Shown here piece after piece: positions 22,331 to 34,294 of a DNA stretch of 64,000 bases. A program made the translations under genes and the position numbers. The stretch is from Pseudovirgaria hyperparasitica. Its lineage: Eukaryota > Ascomycota > Dothideomycetes > Acrospermales > Acrospermaceae. Position 1 is the stretch's first letter. Each line of letters begins with the position of its first letter. Below the pieces are notes generated by a model. That model had not been told where the DNA came from, searched no databases, and saw only the letters and a program-made list of their open reading frames with translations. The stretch spans positions 1,919,787 to 1,983,786 of the forward strand of contig NW_022985552.1 in NCBI RefSeq assembly GCF_010093815.1. Reading direction: 5' to 3'.

Positions 22331-23857
22331 TGAGGGACCTCGATAGGTCTAGCCTATAGTTTAATATACTATTTAGCGGATTACCTCTCTATTATAGTCG
22401 CGCCTATAAGTTGCGAGGGTTTCTTATAGGCTATTAGTTTTTTATATTCTATGCTAGATAGTTAGGCGCGATGTGTTCTAGCTACTAGCACTTATAGTAT
22501 ATAACTAGTTAGTTAGTTATATTAGTACTCGGTAGCTTCCCTAAACGGTACTTAGGTGCTATATAGTCTATTCTATTATAGGTGTAGTAAGTGACTTTAG
22601 GTCGTTTATACGAGTCGGTCCTTATATCTTAATATATTAATTAGTAGGGAGATCCACGATACGATCCGCGTGGTTTTAAATTTAAGGCGTAGTAGTAGTC
22701 TTATAACGTCCCGCGAGATCTATTACTAAATCGGTTTTAGTTAGACGATTTTACGTTAGATTAGATCGTTAGGGATAGTCGTATACTAGCATAGCGTTAA
22801 TTATTTATTATACGCTAGTATCGCTCCGTAAGGTTTATAAGAGCTTAGAGGTCTATAGAGATTATCGTTATAAGGTTAAGATAGTCCTTTATATTTAGGG
22901 CGAGGGACCGTTTAAAGTTACCATACTATCGAATTATATAATCTTCTTCGGCTTCTCTCTAGAGGGGCTAAAGGTATTTAAGGAGTTATAATAGTAACTA
23001 ATTATCTCGTTATCGAGTCTCGAAGATATAGCCCTAGGCCTAGTCGCGTCGTTTAGCTCTATCGCTAAAATATTAGAGGAGAAATTCGGTGAACGTGTCC
23101 TAGTTATAGGTATCCTTAGAATATTCGATTCGGTGTACTATCTAACGTTCTAAAGGCGTCGGGTTAAGGTAGTTCTAGGCGAATCTAATTTTATTACTAT
23201 CGTTCGTAAATAGATAGAAGAATCAGCTATATTAGTAAGTCTATACGTGGAAACTCTTTCTACTTTTACCATCAAAGTAAGGTGGTTTCTTAGGTCAGGG
23301 TAATTAGAATAGTAGTAGACTAGAATGGATCGTTTTAGTTAGTATAGGTCTATATAAATATAGATTAGTTATTACTAGAACTAAAGCGCGTAATATAGCT
23401 TTAAGTCTCGTAGTACGTCCTCGAGCTTCGTCGAGTTCGTATAGTTATTACTCGAGTTAAATCTATCGTTACCTCTCTTCGTATAGTCTAGTATATACGT
23501 CGTTATAAGATATAGTTAATATTAGGCGATTCTAACGGATTAACTTGTTAACGTTAATAAGGTCTAGCCTTGTATTAAGGTTAGGTCTAGTATAGTTTAA
23601 ACTAGACCGAGATAGAGTATAATAGACTCTATCCTCGTGTTCTATAATATCTTCTATAGTTATATAGAATATTATTCGAGTTATTAGTACGATAGCCTAT
23701 AAGGTATAGTTATTGGTAGGGGTAGTTATAGATAGACTATTCTCCTTATTTAGGTTAGGAGAAGGTCTACTATAAGAGGCGGTGCGATGGGTAATATAAC
23801 GAGTAGTTAGAGCTATTTCTATAAACTACCGTCGTGCTATATAAAGAGGAATTAAAA
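22331..23857 (-). pseudogene. Chromovirus E gag
   Basis: The region lies between the 5' LTR and the protease on the minus strand. A CX2CX4HX4C zinc knuckle is recognisable at 22499-22458 (YYKC..LEHIAPNY, with the first and last Cys mutated to Tyr). The upstream part resembles a capsid-type gag with many mutated Gln codons. The start codon is not resolved. No clear primer binding site is seen beside the LTR. Confidence 0.7.
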
Positions 23858-24097
23858 TATAAGGATTATAGACGTAGAATAGTAGTCTAATAGGTCATAG
23901 GAGGATTCGAGAATATATTTAAAAGGGTAGTCTACTCTCTTAATAAGGTTAATTTCTAAAGAGTAGGAATTAAGTATATACGGCCTACTTATATAGTGGT
24001 CTCGCTTATTCTAGCTGGCTTACCCTAGGTCCACCTATCACGGACCGTACTAGACCATAGTATTCTAGTTAAGTCCATCCTAGTATTAGCCCTAACA
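23858..24097 (-). repeat. 5' LTR of chromovirus E
   Basis: A 240-bp LTR, partner of 3716-3955. It ends in TAACA (TGTTA on the minus strand) and is followed by the target-site copy ACTAA at 24098-24102. Confidence 0.93.
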
Positions 24098-24102
24098 ACT
24101 AA

Positions 24103-25032
24103 GTCTATATACTTTATATATTATATATATATAAAGGCCCTAGAGAAAACTAGGGTACTTAGATATATACCATCTCTATACCGTAGTAGCGTCTACTAAT
24201 CTTAGAGTATAGCTATAAGTCTAGCCGTGGTACTAACTATATAAAGTACTATATATTAAAGGGGATCTACTTATAGAATACTAAGGAGCTTACTATATAC
24301 CTAGCCTTATATAAGGCGTAGAGTCGTCTTAAAAAGTTTATATATAAGTTAGTTAATAATAACTTTAGCTATATAATAGACTATAGTAGTCGCGGCCTAG
24401 ATCTAATAAAGCCTTTATCTAGTAAGTAGCCGCGTATAAACTCTAAGTTCTACCGCCTCTATAAGGACTATAAGTCTAACTTAGAGATTATCTATATCGC
24501 GTAATATAATACTAGTATTATTAGTTAGACTTCTATAATACTCTATCGTAGTACTATAATATCGTTTAAGCCGCTATATTATAGTAGTAGTAACCGTAGC
24601 TAGATTAGTAGTATAATTTACTAGATAAATTAGTACGTGTTCTATAACGAGGCCTAGATAGATAAGCTATATACTAGTGTCGGTACCTTATAGATATATA
24701 AGCTTTATAAGCCTAAATATCTATTCTAACGCGTAATATAGGGTACTATATAATAAGTTATATCTAGGTTAGTCTATCTAGTAGAGCTACTATCTCGCTA
24801 TCTTATTACTTAGATAGTTATAGAGGATAAGAAGCCCTTATTAGATAGTAGCCGCTTACGCTAACCTTAGTCTATAGACTATAGAGAGTCGCTAACTCGG
24901 AGCTCTTACTATTATACTATTAGACCCCCCTAGCTCTCTATTACCGTCCCTCCTTATAAGTTTTCGCTATCTTATTATTAGCTCTAGACCCCCTCTTACT
25001 ATAATAACTACTCCCGGTTCTATAAGTATTAT
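24103..25032 (+). pseudogene. Unidentified decayed coding region X, right part
   Basis: One plus-strand frame remains coding-like from about 24121 to 24850, rich in Tyr, Ile, Leu, Ser and Lys, followed by a Pro/Ser-rich end. Stops are TAG/TAA as expected from RIP. I recognise no domain. It continues region X across the insertion of E and is cut on the right by the LTR of element F. It may be an older transposon ORF or a host gene mutated by leakage of RIP. Confidence 0.4.
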
Positions 25033-25260
25033 TATAAGAATAGAGTTATTGGATAGTAGTATAGTTAGATAGAATAATAGAGTGTATTCTATCATAGAAC
25101 GAATTACTACTAAACCCTTTCGGTAGGAATCCGAGAGTATATATATAAAGGGACGCCGATCTATCTAGCACGTAACTATTTACCGCCCTTTATATTACCT
25201 ACTAACCCTATTAGCTAAGGTACGTGTAGATCGGATCCTACCTAAGACTAAGTCCTAATA
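25033..25260 (-). repeat. 3' LTR of element F
   Basis: A 228-bp LTR, partner of 31961-32188, TGTTA...CTTATA-type on the minus strand like the LTRs of E and the TRIM. Confidence 0.88.
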
Positions 25261-25829
25261 ATTATCCCTTCCCTCTAGGAAGCTACCCTTAGTAACCTAG
25301 ATCGTTACCTATCTCTATATCCCTATCCTAAGTCTCGTAAGACCTTAGTCGTTCTCTACGCTTCGTCTTAGATACTTACTAATATTTACTAATCTAAGAT
25401 TTATATAAGCGTTTTCCTAATAAACTAAATTTTATCTATCTTAACTTCTTACATAGGTAAGATTGCCTAATTAGGCCTAGCGTATCACGTAATGTAATTA
25501 GGTAAGCCTAGGTACTACCTATATTAAAATCTTTTCTTAGAAATATTCCTTTCTTTAAAAAACTTCTTAACTCTTTATAGAGTTTTTTAGATTATTAGGT
25601 ATATTACCTAATCCTTATAGACATAGATTTATATAGATTTACTATAATTTAGTATAATTTACGCAATTTACTAATTTTTGTACCGTCCTTAGCTAGTAAT
25701 AATATAATTCGTAATAATCCGTATAAATTAATAATAATCTTAATATAGTTTTCTAAAATCTCGATACTCTAAAGTAATTAGCGCGGAAACAGGCGCCTTC
25801 GAATAATCCCTATCTTATATACGTTACTA

Positions 25830-26770
25830 ATATATCGAAAGCTATTAATCTACCCCGACCTAGGCCGGGCTCTAATAATCTAGCTATATATTATTATAGT
25901 TATCGCTTTCTATCGTATATTACTCACGGCGGTACTAAATCTATAATATACGGTACTTATATAACTAAGAAGCGTTATTACTTATAGGTATTTAAGTAAG
26001 TTTAAAGAACTTTACATAGATTTACTTATATTAGTATAGATTACTACTAGGCCTCTAGTAACCCCTACTAATAAGGAGCGTAATACTACTAATCGCAACG
26101 CCTTAGAGAAGGCTTTCTACGAGCTATATATCTAAGGTAAGGGTTACGCCTAGGAGTACGATTCTAATAAGATCCGTAAGGATTTATCGGAATCTACTAT
26201 AGCTATTATTACCGCGATTACTAGGTAATATTATTTTTCTTAAATCGTTATAGATTCTTACTAATATATATTAATCTCTATAATAGTACTAAAATCTCTA
26301 CTACTTCGGACTTCTTTCTATATACTAGTAATATTAGAATTCCTAGAAAAGGTTCTAGTAAAAAGGCTAAGGTTCCTTTCTCGCGCGTGTTAAAGAGCCG
26401 TAAATTTAGGGAAGATGGCTCTAATCTAGAAGTTTCTATACTAAAGGTATATGGTTCTATACCGATCGTTAAATCTTTTTGCTAATTTATATAATTCTTA
26501 GCGTGCCCGCGCCGGTCTATCCCTCTCTATCCTAGATCCCGCCGCTCTATAGGTTTCTATAGAGGAGTTTATAGCTATAAGGCGCGCTATATAGAATTTA
26601 TAGCGTTGGAACGAAAGGCTAGAGACTTATATTATAAAGCTCTACACTATACTAAATAAGAACTAGCGGAAGAAATTAGATATAACCATCGCGGTAATTA
26701 GTACTTCTACTCCTACTCCGACTTAATTAGTTTAGATCTATACCGATCGGTACTAATATATCTCTTTTAT
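25830..26770 (+). pseudogene. Plus-strand coding-like region, antisense to F
   Basis: Codon structure is coding-like on the plus strand, with segments such as ALEKAFYELYIQGKGYAQEY (around 26100-26160) and ALERKARDLYYKALH (around 26605-26650). Two possible short fungal introns, GTAAGT...TACTAG (about 25997-26050) and GTAATA...AATAG (about 26225-26286), separate frames. I recognise no family. It lies where the 3' untranslated region of F would be and runs opposite to F pol. Confidence 0.35.
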
Positions 26771-26923
26771 CTAGCGTTTTTAGTTTTTCGGTTTTAATTT
26801 TAAAGCGATCTTACTTCTTCTAGATAGATTAGTACGAGTTTATATAGATCTATATAGATCTTTATATTTTCTTTTAGCTTTCTTAATTTTATCTTTCTTT
26901 AATAATAACTTCTTTAATCTCTT

Positions 26924-27303
26924 NNNNNNNNNNNNNNNNNNNNNNNNNNNNNNNNNNNNNNNNNNNNNNNNNNNNNNNNNNNNNNNNNNNNNNNNNNNNN
27001 NNNNNNNNNNNNNNNNNNNNNNNNNNNNNNNNNNNNNNNNNNNNNNNNNNNNNNNNNNNNNNNNNNNNNNNNNNNNNNNNNNNNNNNNNNNNNNNNNNNN
27101 NNNNNNNNNNNNNNNNNNNNNNNNNNNNNNNNNNNNNNNNNNNNNNNNNNNNNNNNNNNNNNNNNNNNNNNNNNNNNNNNNNNNNNNNNNNNNNNNNNNN
27201 NNNNNNNNNNNNNNNNNNNNNNNNNNNNNNNNNNNNNNNNNNNNNNNNNNNNNNNNNNNNNNNNNNNNNNNNNNNNNNNNNNNNNNNNNNNNNNNNNNNN
27301 NNN
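26924..27303. other. Assembly gap of 380 N
   Basis: A run of N inside element F. The sequence on its two sides comes from separate contigs, so the distance and the join are uncertain. Confidence 1.
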
Positions 27304-30300
27304 CTATTATCGTATAGTTAAGCTTCTTCTTTAGCCTAATACTACGAATATTCTTACTATTTAGTAAAACTTTATCCCTAATATTAAAGATTATAGGTTT
27401 TCTACCCTTATTATAGTGCGATTTACTATAATTCGTAGTATCTTATAGTAACTTTATAACGCTTCTTTATATTTAGAATAGTTCTATAGTAATTTCTATT
27501 ACTTTAACGTTAGGTCGTTCTACTTTAAACTAAGTCCCTAAGAACTACGTATTATAGTTCTAACCGAAGTTTACTTCGAATAGACTTACGTAGGTTAATG
27601 TATGTTAGCTATTATTATACGCGAATTCCGCGATATAGACTAACCTTACCTAGTTATCCTACTTATAGTTATAATATATGCGTAAATACGCCTCGACTAT
27701 CTAATTCTACCGCTCCGTCTATCTATCTATTTATAGATAGAACGTAGTACTAAGTTTCCGCTTAATTCCTAGCGTATAGTAGAAATCCTTCTAAAATTTA
27801 GACGTTATCTACGGACCTCTATCCGAAACTATACCGTTTAGTATACTATAGAGCCGGACTACGTCACGGAGTAGTATATCTATAAGATCCGGTGCTTAGA
27901 TCGTCTTCCTTATAGGGATATAGTATAATATCTTTATAAATCTATCTAGAACTATAAGTAAACTATTATAAATATACCTAGAACACTTACTTAGGGGTAG
28001 ATCTATAATGAAATCCATCGATAATTCCTTCCATGCCTCCTTTAGTATAGGTAATGGCCTTAATTCGCTATATAGTAAGTGTCTATATACTTTCGTATAC
28101 TAGTAAACGTTATACGTTTTTATGTAGTCTTTTATATATTTATAAAGACCTAGCTAGTTATACGTCCTTCGGATTAAATCGACCGTCCTTATAACGCTAA
28201 AGTACCCTACTAACGCGTAATCGTACTGTTCCCTTAAAATATTAATTTATAAGCCGCCTTCCGGCACGTAGAGTCGGCCTTAGAAGTAGATCGCGTCCAA
28301 TTATCATTCCTACCTTAATAACCACAGCGGATCTATAGCGCTTCCTTTTATGCTTATGACTTTCTTTACTAATATATCGGAATTCTAGGTAGATTTAATT
28401 AAGTCTTCGAGGGTTTTCTTAGTTTCTTAGACGTTTATTTAGATTACTTAATACCCGCTCTAATTCCCGCGGAGAATCGCCGAAAGTGTCCTAGCTTCTA
28501 GTATTCTATTAGATAACTAGTCTTATAGTATCTAAAGTATAGTATAGTCTAACTTGTACCGACTATCTACGTTATTCTATAACGATTTCTTATAATCTTT
28601 ATACCGCGATAGAGGATTAGCTTTATTCTCTCTTCTAGCTTTATATAAGATTTTAAAGTTAAATATTAATATCTACTTAGCCTAACGTACTTATCGGCGA
28701 TTAAGGACCTTAGTCGATATAAAGTAACGTAGATTTATATAATCTAATAATAATTCAATCTAATATACGGAGCCTTCTAAATAATATTACTATTACTTAA
28801 AACTCTTAATAATTATAAGTAGTTCCTAGTCGTACGTGTTATAACGCGTCTCTATATCCGCTATTTTATAGGAAAAGAAAGCGACCGGGTGCTATTATAC
28901 CTTATCTTTCGTATCTTTATACGGTTAACTAATAATTCTAGTAATTATAAATCCTAACGCGTTAGTTTCGACCTAAATATACTTCTTAGAATCGAAATAC
29001 CTAAGAATCGGTATAGTTATAAAGTAATTCTTTAACGATCGGAACGTATCTCGCGCTTCCGGCGTTAACTATATCTTAACCGACTTAGCTTTACGCTATG
29101 CTCGCCTATCTATAGAGATTTTACCGCCATTCTCTATGAGTTTATTAAGCGGCGCCGTAATTCGTAAGAAGCCTATAATAAATTTACGATAATAGTTTAT
29201 AAAACCTATAAATATTCTAATTTAACGTATAGTAGTAGATTCTAGCCATTCTATAATAGTCTTTACACGCTCCGGCTCCATTTTTAGGCCGCTATATATT
29301 ATAATAAAGCCGAGAAACCTAACTTCTTATTAGTAAAACTCATATTTAGATAATTTTACGTAGAGTTTATACTACCTTAGACGATTTAGCACCAATTTTA
29401 CGTGTTCTTTATAATCCTATATACTATCGGAGTAAATTAGTATATTATTAAGATAAACTACGTAAATCACGTTAAGTAATCCTACGAGTATAGTATTAAT
29501 ATATCCTTAAAACGCTCCTAGCGTATTTATTAGCCCGAATAGCATAATAGTATACTTAAAATAACTATATCTAGTCCGAAATGCGGTTTTCTACTTATCT
29601 CCGCGACGAATTTAAAGCTAGTAATATATATCTTATAAATCTAGCTTCGTAAAGTACTTTACCTTCGTTAATTAGTCTAAAGATTTACTAACTAGCGGTA
29701 ATAGATAACGATTCTTCTTAGTTACTATATTTAGTGCCTAATAGTCGACGCATAGATATAAACTTCTATCTTTCTTCTTTACGAAGAGAATAGATACGCC
29801 GGCCGATAATATACTACGACGTATCTAGCCTCTTTTAAGGTATTCTTTAATATATTTATAAAGAACTTCGAGTTCTAGTCTCGAAAGTAGGTAAAGTAGG
29901 CTATAAGGGACGTCTACTCCCTCTTTAAGCTTAATCTTTAGCTTATATAGCCCGTGATTAGGGAGAAGTAACGCATCTCCTACTAAAAATATATCCGTAT
30001 ACTACGAATATACGTTAGGTAGCGTGTCTTCGCCCCGATTATTACTATCGTCCTTATCTTTATCGATAATTAATAAGAACGTAAGATAGATTAGCGATAA
30101 TCGGGTCCGTATAGTAAGGTTCCATGCCTCCTTACTAATAGTTACGACTTACTAGTATAATTTACTATAGTATTATCGGAACGTTAATATCTCCTTCTAA
30201 AAATTAAGGATAGGGTTTAGGCGTCTAAGCTAAGGCATCCCTAGAATCATATTCTATTAGCTAATATTAGCCACGATAAATTCATTAGATATCTACTATT

Positions 30301-30633
30301 TTATTATCTTCGAGTCATGAACTTCGTAATTTATTATAGCTTTACCTAAAGTTCTAACTTTATATCTATTAACTATAATAGTTCGGCTAACTTTACCGAG
30401 ATCGTACGATAATCTACACTCCTTTATAAGAATTAATAAAATATAGTTATCTTCTATACTAGTATCCACGAGGGCCTATATAGTTTTATTACTATTTACT
30501 ATAGATAACGATACTTTTAGTAATATTAGGTCTTTACTCGCCGGAAGGCGCTACGGCTTCTTCTAAGTATATATAATTTAGCTAAGAACGCGGTTAGATC
30601 TTATATACTAGTCTACTCTTTTTTTAGATTCTT
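27304..30633 (-). pseudogene. Element F pol (protease, RT, RNase H, integrase)
   Basis: On the minus strand, a protease-like VDTS site lies near 30480-30460. RT motifs follow: VKKKDRS near 29775, KLDLQD near 29645 and YLNN at 29455-29444 for YLDD with both Asp mutated to Asn. Then come RNase H and an integrase core with a DRQTERQNQ motif near 27740-27710 and EFAYNNS near 27620. All changes seen are of the RIP type. Confidence 0.85.
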
Positions 30634-31960
30634 ATAGTTAGATAAAATATATTCTATTTCTCTATACTTATAGTAACGAAGTACGCTATAATCCTACTAT
30701 TTTACGATAGGCGTTATATTTAAGCCTATGCCTTATCCTTTTCCGTGTTAAGAAGCACCGCCTTAATTATTTTAGTATCCTCTTAACGCGTTTCTACCCC
30801 GATTTACGCTCTTCTAGCGCTAATCGCGGTAAGGTTACTCTTAATCGAACGTATTCGATCGACCTCGTTTCTAACCCGTATAGGGTTCGTCGGTTTTACC
30901 TAGAGAGCCGCGTTCCTTAAGGATGCGGTAGTATTTATTAGCTTTCTCCTCTAATTCGTATAGATAGTTAAAACTTAATAATACTATTTCTAGTCTTTCG
31001 CGGATTAACGGAAGTAGTACTTCGCGAAACTAGAATATACGAATATTTTTCTATAGCGTAGGGATATTATTCTATAGGTTTTAGAGGTATTATAGTAGTT
31101 AAGTAGGTGTCTAGTTCGGTCGTTATACCACGCTTCTTAACTTAGATAGTGCCTTTCTTTCATGTTCTCTATCCGTTCCGAGGGTGTTTAGTATAAATAT
31201 AGCTAAATATTCCTAGGTTATCGTAGATAGTGGCTGTACTTCCTTCTATCTATCCTATTAATCGCGGGATTATAAGTCTAGGTATTATTCTCCGAACAAA
31301 ATATATTATACTTTAGTAGAAAAGAGTAGAGGGTTATCGAGGAAGTACTTTTCGTAGTCTCTCTTCTAGTCTTTCTACTCCTTTTAGTTCTTCCCTATAA
31401 ATATAGTCGGGTCTTTAGATTTCGGTATATCTAGGGAAGGAGTAGAGTAAATCGGTAATAAAGCGGCTAGGTATACGGTGGATTGTCGCAACTCTAATGG
31501 TAGGTAAACTAATTCCGCCTGAATTAGTATAGGAAGTTATCCACCTACTATCGTTTAGCGTAGTTCTTTAAGAGACTCCTTAAGTTCTCGTCTCTTTACG
31601 AGGAGTTTCGCGCGTTCTATCTATTCTTTAAGGGTTTAAATCTCTCGAGTCTAATTCGCGACGTATTCCTAAAGTTCGGCGATAGTTTATTATAATACCT
31701 TACGTAGCTCCGCCACGACTCGTTATCCGGCTTTATATTATTAGAAGTTACTCGGCGTATCTACCATTTCTTCGTCTAAAAGCTCCGTGATTTAGTCTAA
31801 TATTTCTACTTCTCGGTTAGAAACGGCCGGGATTAATACCGATTATAGAGGATCCCTATTATTTAATATAGTATTACTTATCCCTATAGTAGATCGTGTT
31901 AACCTTCTCGGTTCTAGTTAGACTATCTTAACTATAGTACTATATAGGGAGTAATTCGAA
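30634..31960 (-). pseudogene. Element F gag
   Basis: The region lies between the 5' LTR and protease. A zinc knuckle in the CX2CX4HX4C arrangement is recognisable at 30675-30634, with all Cys and His codons converted to Tyr (YYKYREIEYILSNY). The spacing matches the knuckle of E. Confidence 0.65.
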
Positions 31961-32188
31961 TATAAGAATAGGGTTATTAGATAGTAGTATAGTTAGATAG
32001 AATAATAGGGTGTATTCTATTATAGAATGAATTACTACCGAACCCTTTTAGTAGAAATCTAAGAGTATATATATAAAGGGACGCCGATCTATCTAGCACG
32101 TAACTATTTACCGCCCTTCACGTTACCTCCTAACCCTATTAGCTAAGGTACGTGTAGATCGGGTTCTACCTAAGGCTAAGTCCTAACA
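31961..32188 (-). repeat. 5' LTR of element F
   Basis: A 228-bp LTR, partner of 25033-25260. It starts TGTTAGG on the minus strand. The right flank is TTGCG. Confidence 0.88.
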
Positions 32189-33400
32189 TTGCGTTATTAT
32201 CTATGCCCTATCCCATGGTTCCGCCGTAAGTAGCTCTCCTTCGGCTAGGAAGCCCTCCTATATTATTCTATAGGCGAGAGCGGGGTCCCTAAGCTCTACT
32301 ATTATAGTAGAGTGCTTTTTCGATTTTATCTTAATCCCTTAGACGTTCTTCTACTACGCCTTTACGATCTTAATCCCGGGGTACTTTAGTTCATTAGATT
32401 ACTCTATTTACTCGATATCGTCTTCTCCGATAACGTGTCCTTAGACGGGGATAGTATATATCTATATTAGGTACGTGGTTACGCGGACGGACGCGCTAGG
32501 GAAGATATTATTAATTACATTCGGGTCGCGTAAGATAGTCTACTAGGCCGTATTAGTAGTGGTAGTTAGTACTATACCTTCTAGGGTAAGTTTGGTAGCT
32601 ACTATATTTAACTACATCCCTTTCTATTCGTTAATCTTATTTATAATATCCTTTAGGGACGCTTACTAGACTTATACGAGTACTTCTTTATCCTAGATAG
32701 CGACTCGTATACTATATACCCCGTCTATAGGTGCCCTTAGTATTTTAGCTAATATGGCTATTCTACTTATAGGTGCGGCGACCTATGCCCACGTGCTAGG
32801 GCGTTTTCCCTAGGTAAGGCCCTCCTAGATCCTCTATAGGCTAGCCTCTATACGATCTAGTCTAGATTCTAGGTCTAGTTCCGGCGCCTATTTTACTTCT
32901 ATAGTAAGCTCCCTAATATTCTAGATAAGGTTTTAGAAGATACTAAGGAGGGCCGTTTCTCCCTTCTTAACTTCCCTCTCTATACGTACTATCTAGTAGT
33001 TAATCTTATTTAGAAGGGTCTCCCCGGGTAGAGTCCTATCTATCTCTATTATCTATAGTATTATACGCCCTTAGTTATTCGTCGTTTATTAGACGGGGGT
33101 TTAATCGTTCTAGGATATGCCGCTATATAGCCGTTTCTACCGTACTAGTATTAGGGGTATACCCGGTGGAAGCCAAGGTACGTCGGTGCCTAAGGCCGCT
33201 ATAATTATTAGTAAAGGGCTACCCGTAACTAATAAAAAGGGGGTTAGCGTGTCGGCGTTTATTAGAGATAGTCTATACTTATATTATCGAAGAGCCTTCG
33301 AGTATATATATATAGTATCTCTATACATTGGTATCGTTACGTATTATATACTATACGTACGTGCATGTATTTAGTAAGTAAGTATAGAATTAAGACTTTA
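32189..33400 (-). mobile_element. LINE2, 5' fragment of a Tad-like LINE
   Basis: The reverse complement matches the 5' part of LINE1 (about 35330-36525), including the 5' region, the start palindrome and most of ORF1. For example, GGAACCATGGGATAG is shared by 36505 and, inverted, by this copy near 32212-32226. Element F cut it at 32189, and the expected continuation of ORF1 is not found on the far side of F. The 5' boundary near 33400 is approximate. Confidence 0.8.
33204..33236. repeat. Degenerate palindrome in LINE2
   Basis: ATTATTAGTAAAGGG, spacer CTA, CCCGTAACTAATAAA. It is equivalent to the LINE1 palindrome at 35503 (inverted), with substitutions in the arms that are not all RIP-type. 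Confidence 0.75.
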
Positions 33401-33684
33401 AGTAAATTATCTTATAAGTTCCCTTTTCTCTTATTAGGGCTAGTAAGTAATATTTCTAGATAAGAAGGTTTATTCTAAAAAGACTTATCTTAAGTTAGAG
33501 AAAGAATATACGGCTACTACTTAGCGAAAGGCTTAGTAGGACGCTTAGACCGCCTTTACGTGTCTAGAGTATCTAGAGAAATAGTAGAAGCTATTAGAGC
33601 GTCGTTAAAATAATATACTTTATTAGAATCTATTAGTAATAGATCTTAAGAAGAAGGAGAAGTAACTTAAATAATAATAGAGAG
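33401..33684 (+). other. Coding-like stretch antisense to chromovirus G
   Basis: On the plus strand, about 33460-33679 reads as a Lys/Glu/Gln-rich coiled-coil-like segment (KLEKEYTATT, KKKEKQLK), and the frame seems to go on after the TRIM at 34295-34340. The minus strand is not coding here. The family is unknown. The boundary between LINE2 and this stretch is not resolved. Confidence 0.35.
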
Positions 33685-33838
33685 TATAAGGAGGCGGGCT
33701 CTATATACTAACTAACTACACTATAAAAGGACCGAATCTTAAAGCTACTACTTCAAGGGTAGAGCACACTACTTATATACGACTACTATATATATATATA
33801 ATTAACTAGTAGGCCACGTGCTCCTCACGTGCCTAATA
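33685..33838 (-). repeat. 3' LTR of the TRIM
   Basis: A 154-bp LTR, partner of 34136-34289, with mainly C/T and G/A differences. Confidence 0.88.
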
Positions 33839-34135
33839 TTATCCCCCTTTTTAAAGGCGCGTGTCCTTACGCGTCGTGGGTATACTACCTTACGAAAGAT
33901 AAACTAAACTAGCCGTAACGGGCCTAGTATAAACCATGTACATATACAACCAATACTCGTAATGCCGCCTCTAGCACTAGACACGCTAACTTACCGTAGT
34001 AACGTTACTACCATGTTATCCGTTACGTGTATAAAGTACACGTAACGTGGTAAGCTAAACGGAATCGTATGAAATTTAGTAACGGTTAACTAGACCGAGA
34101 GTTAAACCCGTAACCCCGTAGTAGCTTTAAGATTA

Positions 34136-34289
34136 TATAAGGAGGCGGGCTCTATGTACCAACCAACTATACTATAAAAGGACCGAATCTTAAAGCTACT
34201 GCTTTAAGGGTAGAGTACACTACTTATATACGACTACTACACACATGTATAATTAACTAGTAGGCCACGTGCTCCTTACGTGCCTAACA
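34136..34289 (-). repeat. 5' LTR of the TRIM
   Basis: A 154-bp LTR ending CCTAACA (TGTTAGG on the minus strand), followed by GAGAG. Confidence 0.88.
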
Positions 34290-34294
34290 GAGAG

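Larger units (their letters stand above)
3716..24097 (-). mobile_element. Chromovirus E (Ty3/gypsy LTR retrotransposon with chromodomain)
   Basis: The element is bounded by 240-bp LTRs (3716-3955 and 23858-24097) and an exact 5-bp TSD, ACTAA, at 3711-3715 and 24098-24102. Minus orientation is shown by the polypurine tract beside the left LTR (complement of 3957-3975), by LTR ends reading TGTTAGG...CTTATA on the minus strand, and by gag, protease, RT and integrase all reading right to left. Three later insertions split it: H, a SINE-like element and copy A. Removing them leaves about 5.7 kb. A zinc knuckle, protease, reverse transcriptase, integrase and chromodomain are visible. All frames are broken by RIP. 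Confidence 0.9.
25033..26923 (-). mobile_element. Element F, left (3') part
   Basis: This part starts with a 228-bp LTR (25033-25260) that pairs with 31961-32188. A purine tract on the minus strand (complement of ATCCCTTCCCTCT, about 25263-25275) sits beside the LTR, so F reads right to left. The part ends in the N run. Its left flank (ATTAT) does not match the flank on the other side of F (TTGCG). Confidence 0.75.
27304..32188 (-). mobile_element. Element F, right (5') part, Ty3/gypsy retrotransposon
   Basis: It contains the 5' LTR (31961-32188), gag, protease, RT, RNase H and integrase, all on the minus strand. It is inserted in a minus-strand LINE copy (LINE2). The integrase runs into the gap, so a chromodomain cannot be checked. 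It is distinct from E but has the same layout and the same LTR ends. Confidence 0.85.
33685..34289 (-). mobile_element. TRIM (terminal-repeat retrotransposon in miniature), 605 bp
   Basis: Two 154-bp direct terminal repeats (33685-33838 and 34136-34289) flank a 297-bp non-coding interior. An exact 5-bp target-site duplication, GAGAG, lies at 33680-33684 and 34290-34294. A polypurine tract (AAAAAGGGGGATAA on the minus strand) sits beside the left LTR, so it reads minus. LTR ends TGTTAGG...CCTTATA resemble those of chromoviruses E and F, which could supply proteins in trans. It keeps more CpA than its surroundings. Confidence 0.88.

Noticed and set aside
33117-33374. Open reading frame of 85 codons on the plus strand
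   Set aside because: It is antisense to the ORF1 start of LINE2; the minus strand aligns with LINE1 ORF1.
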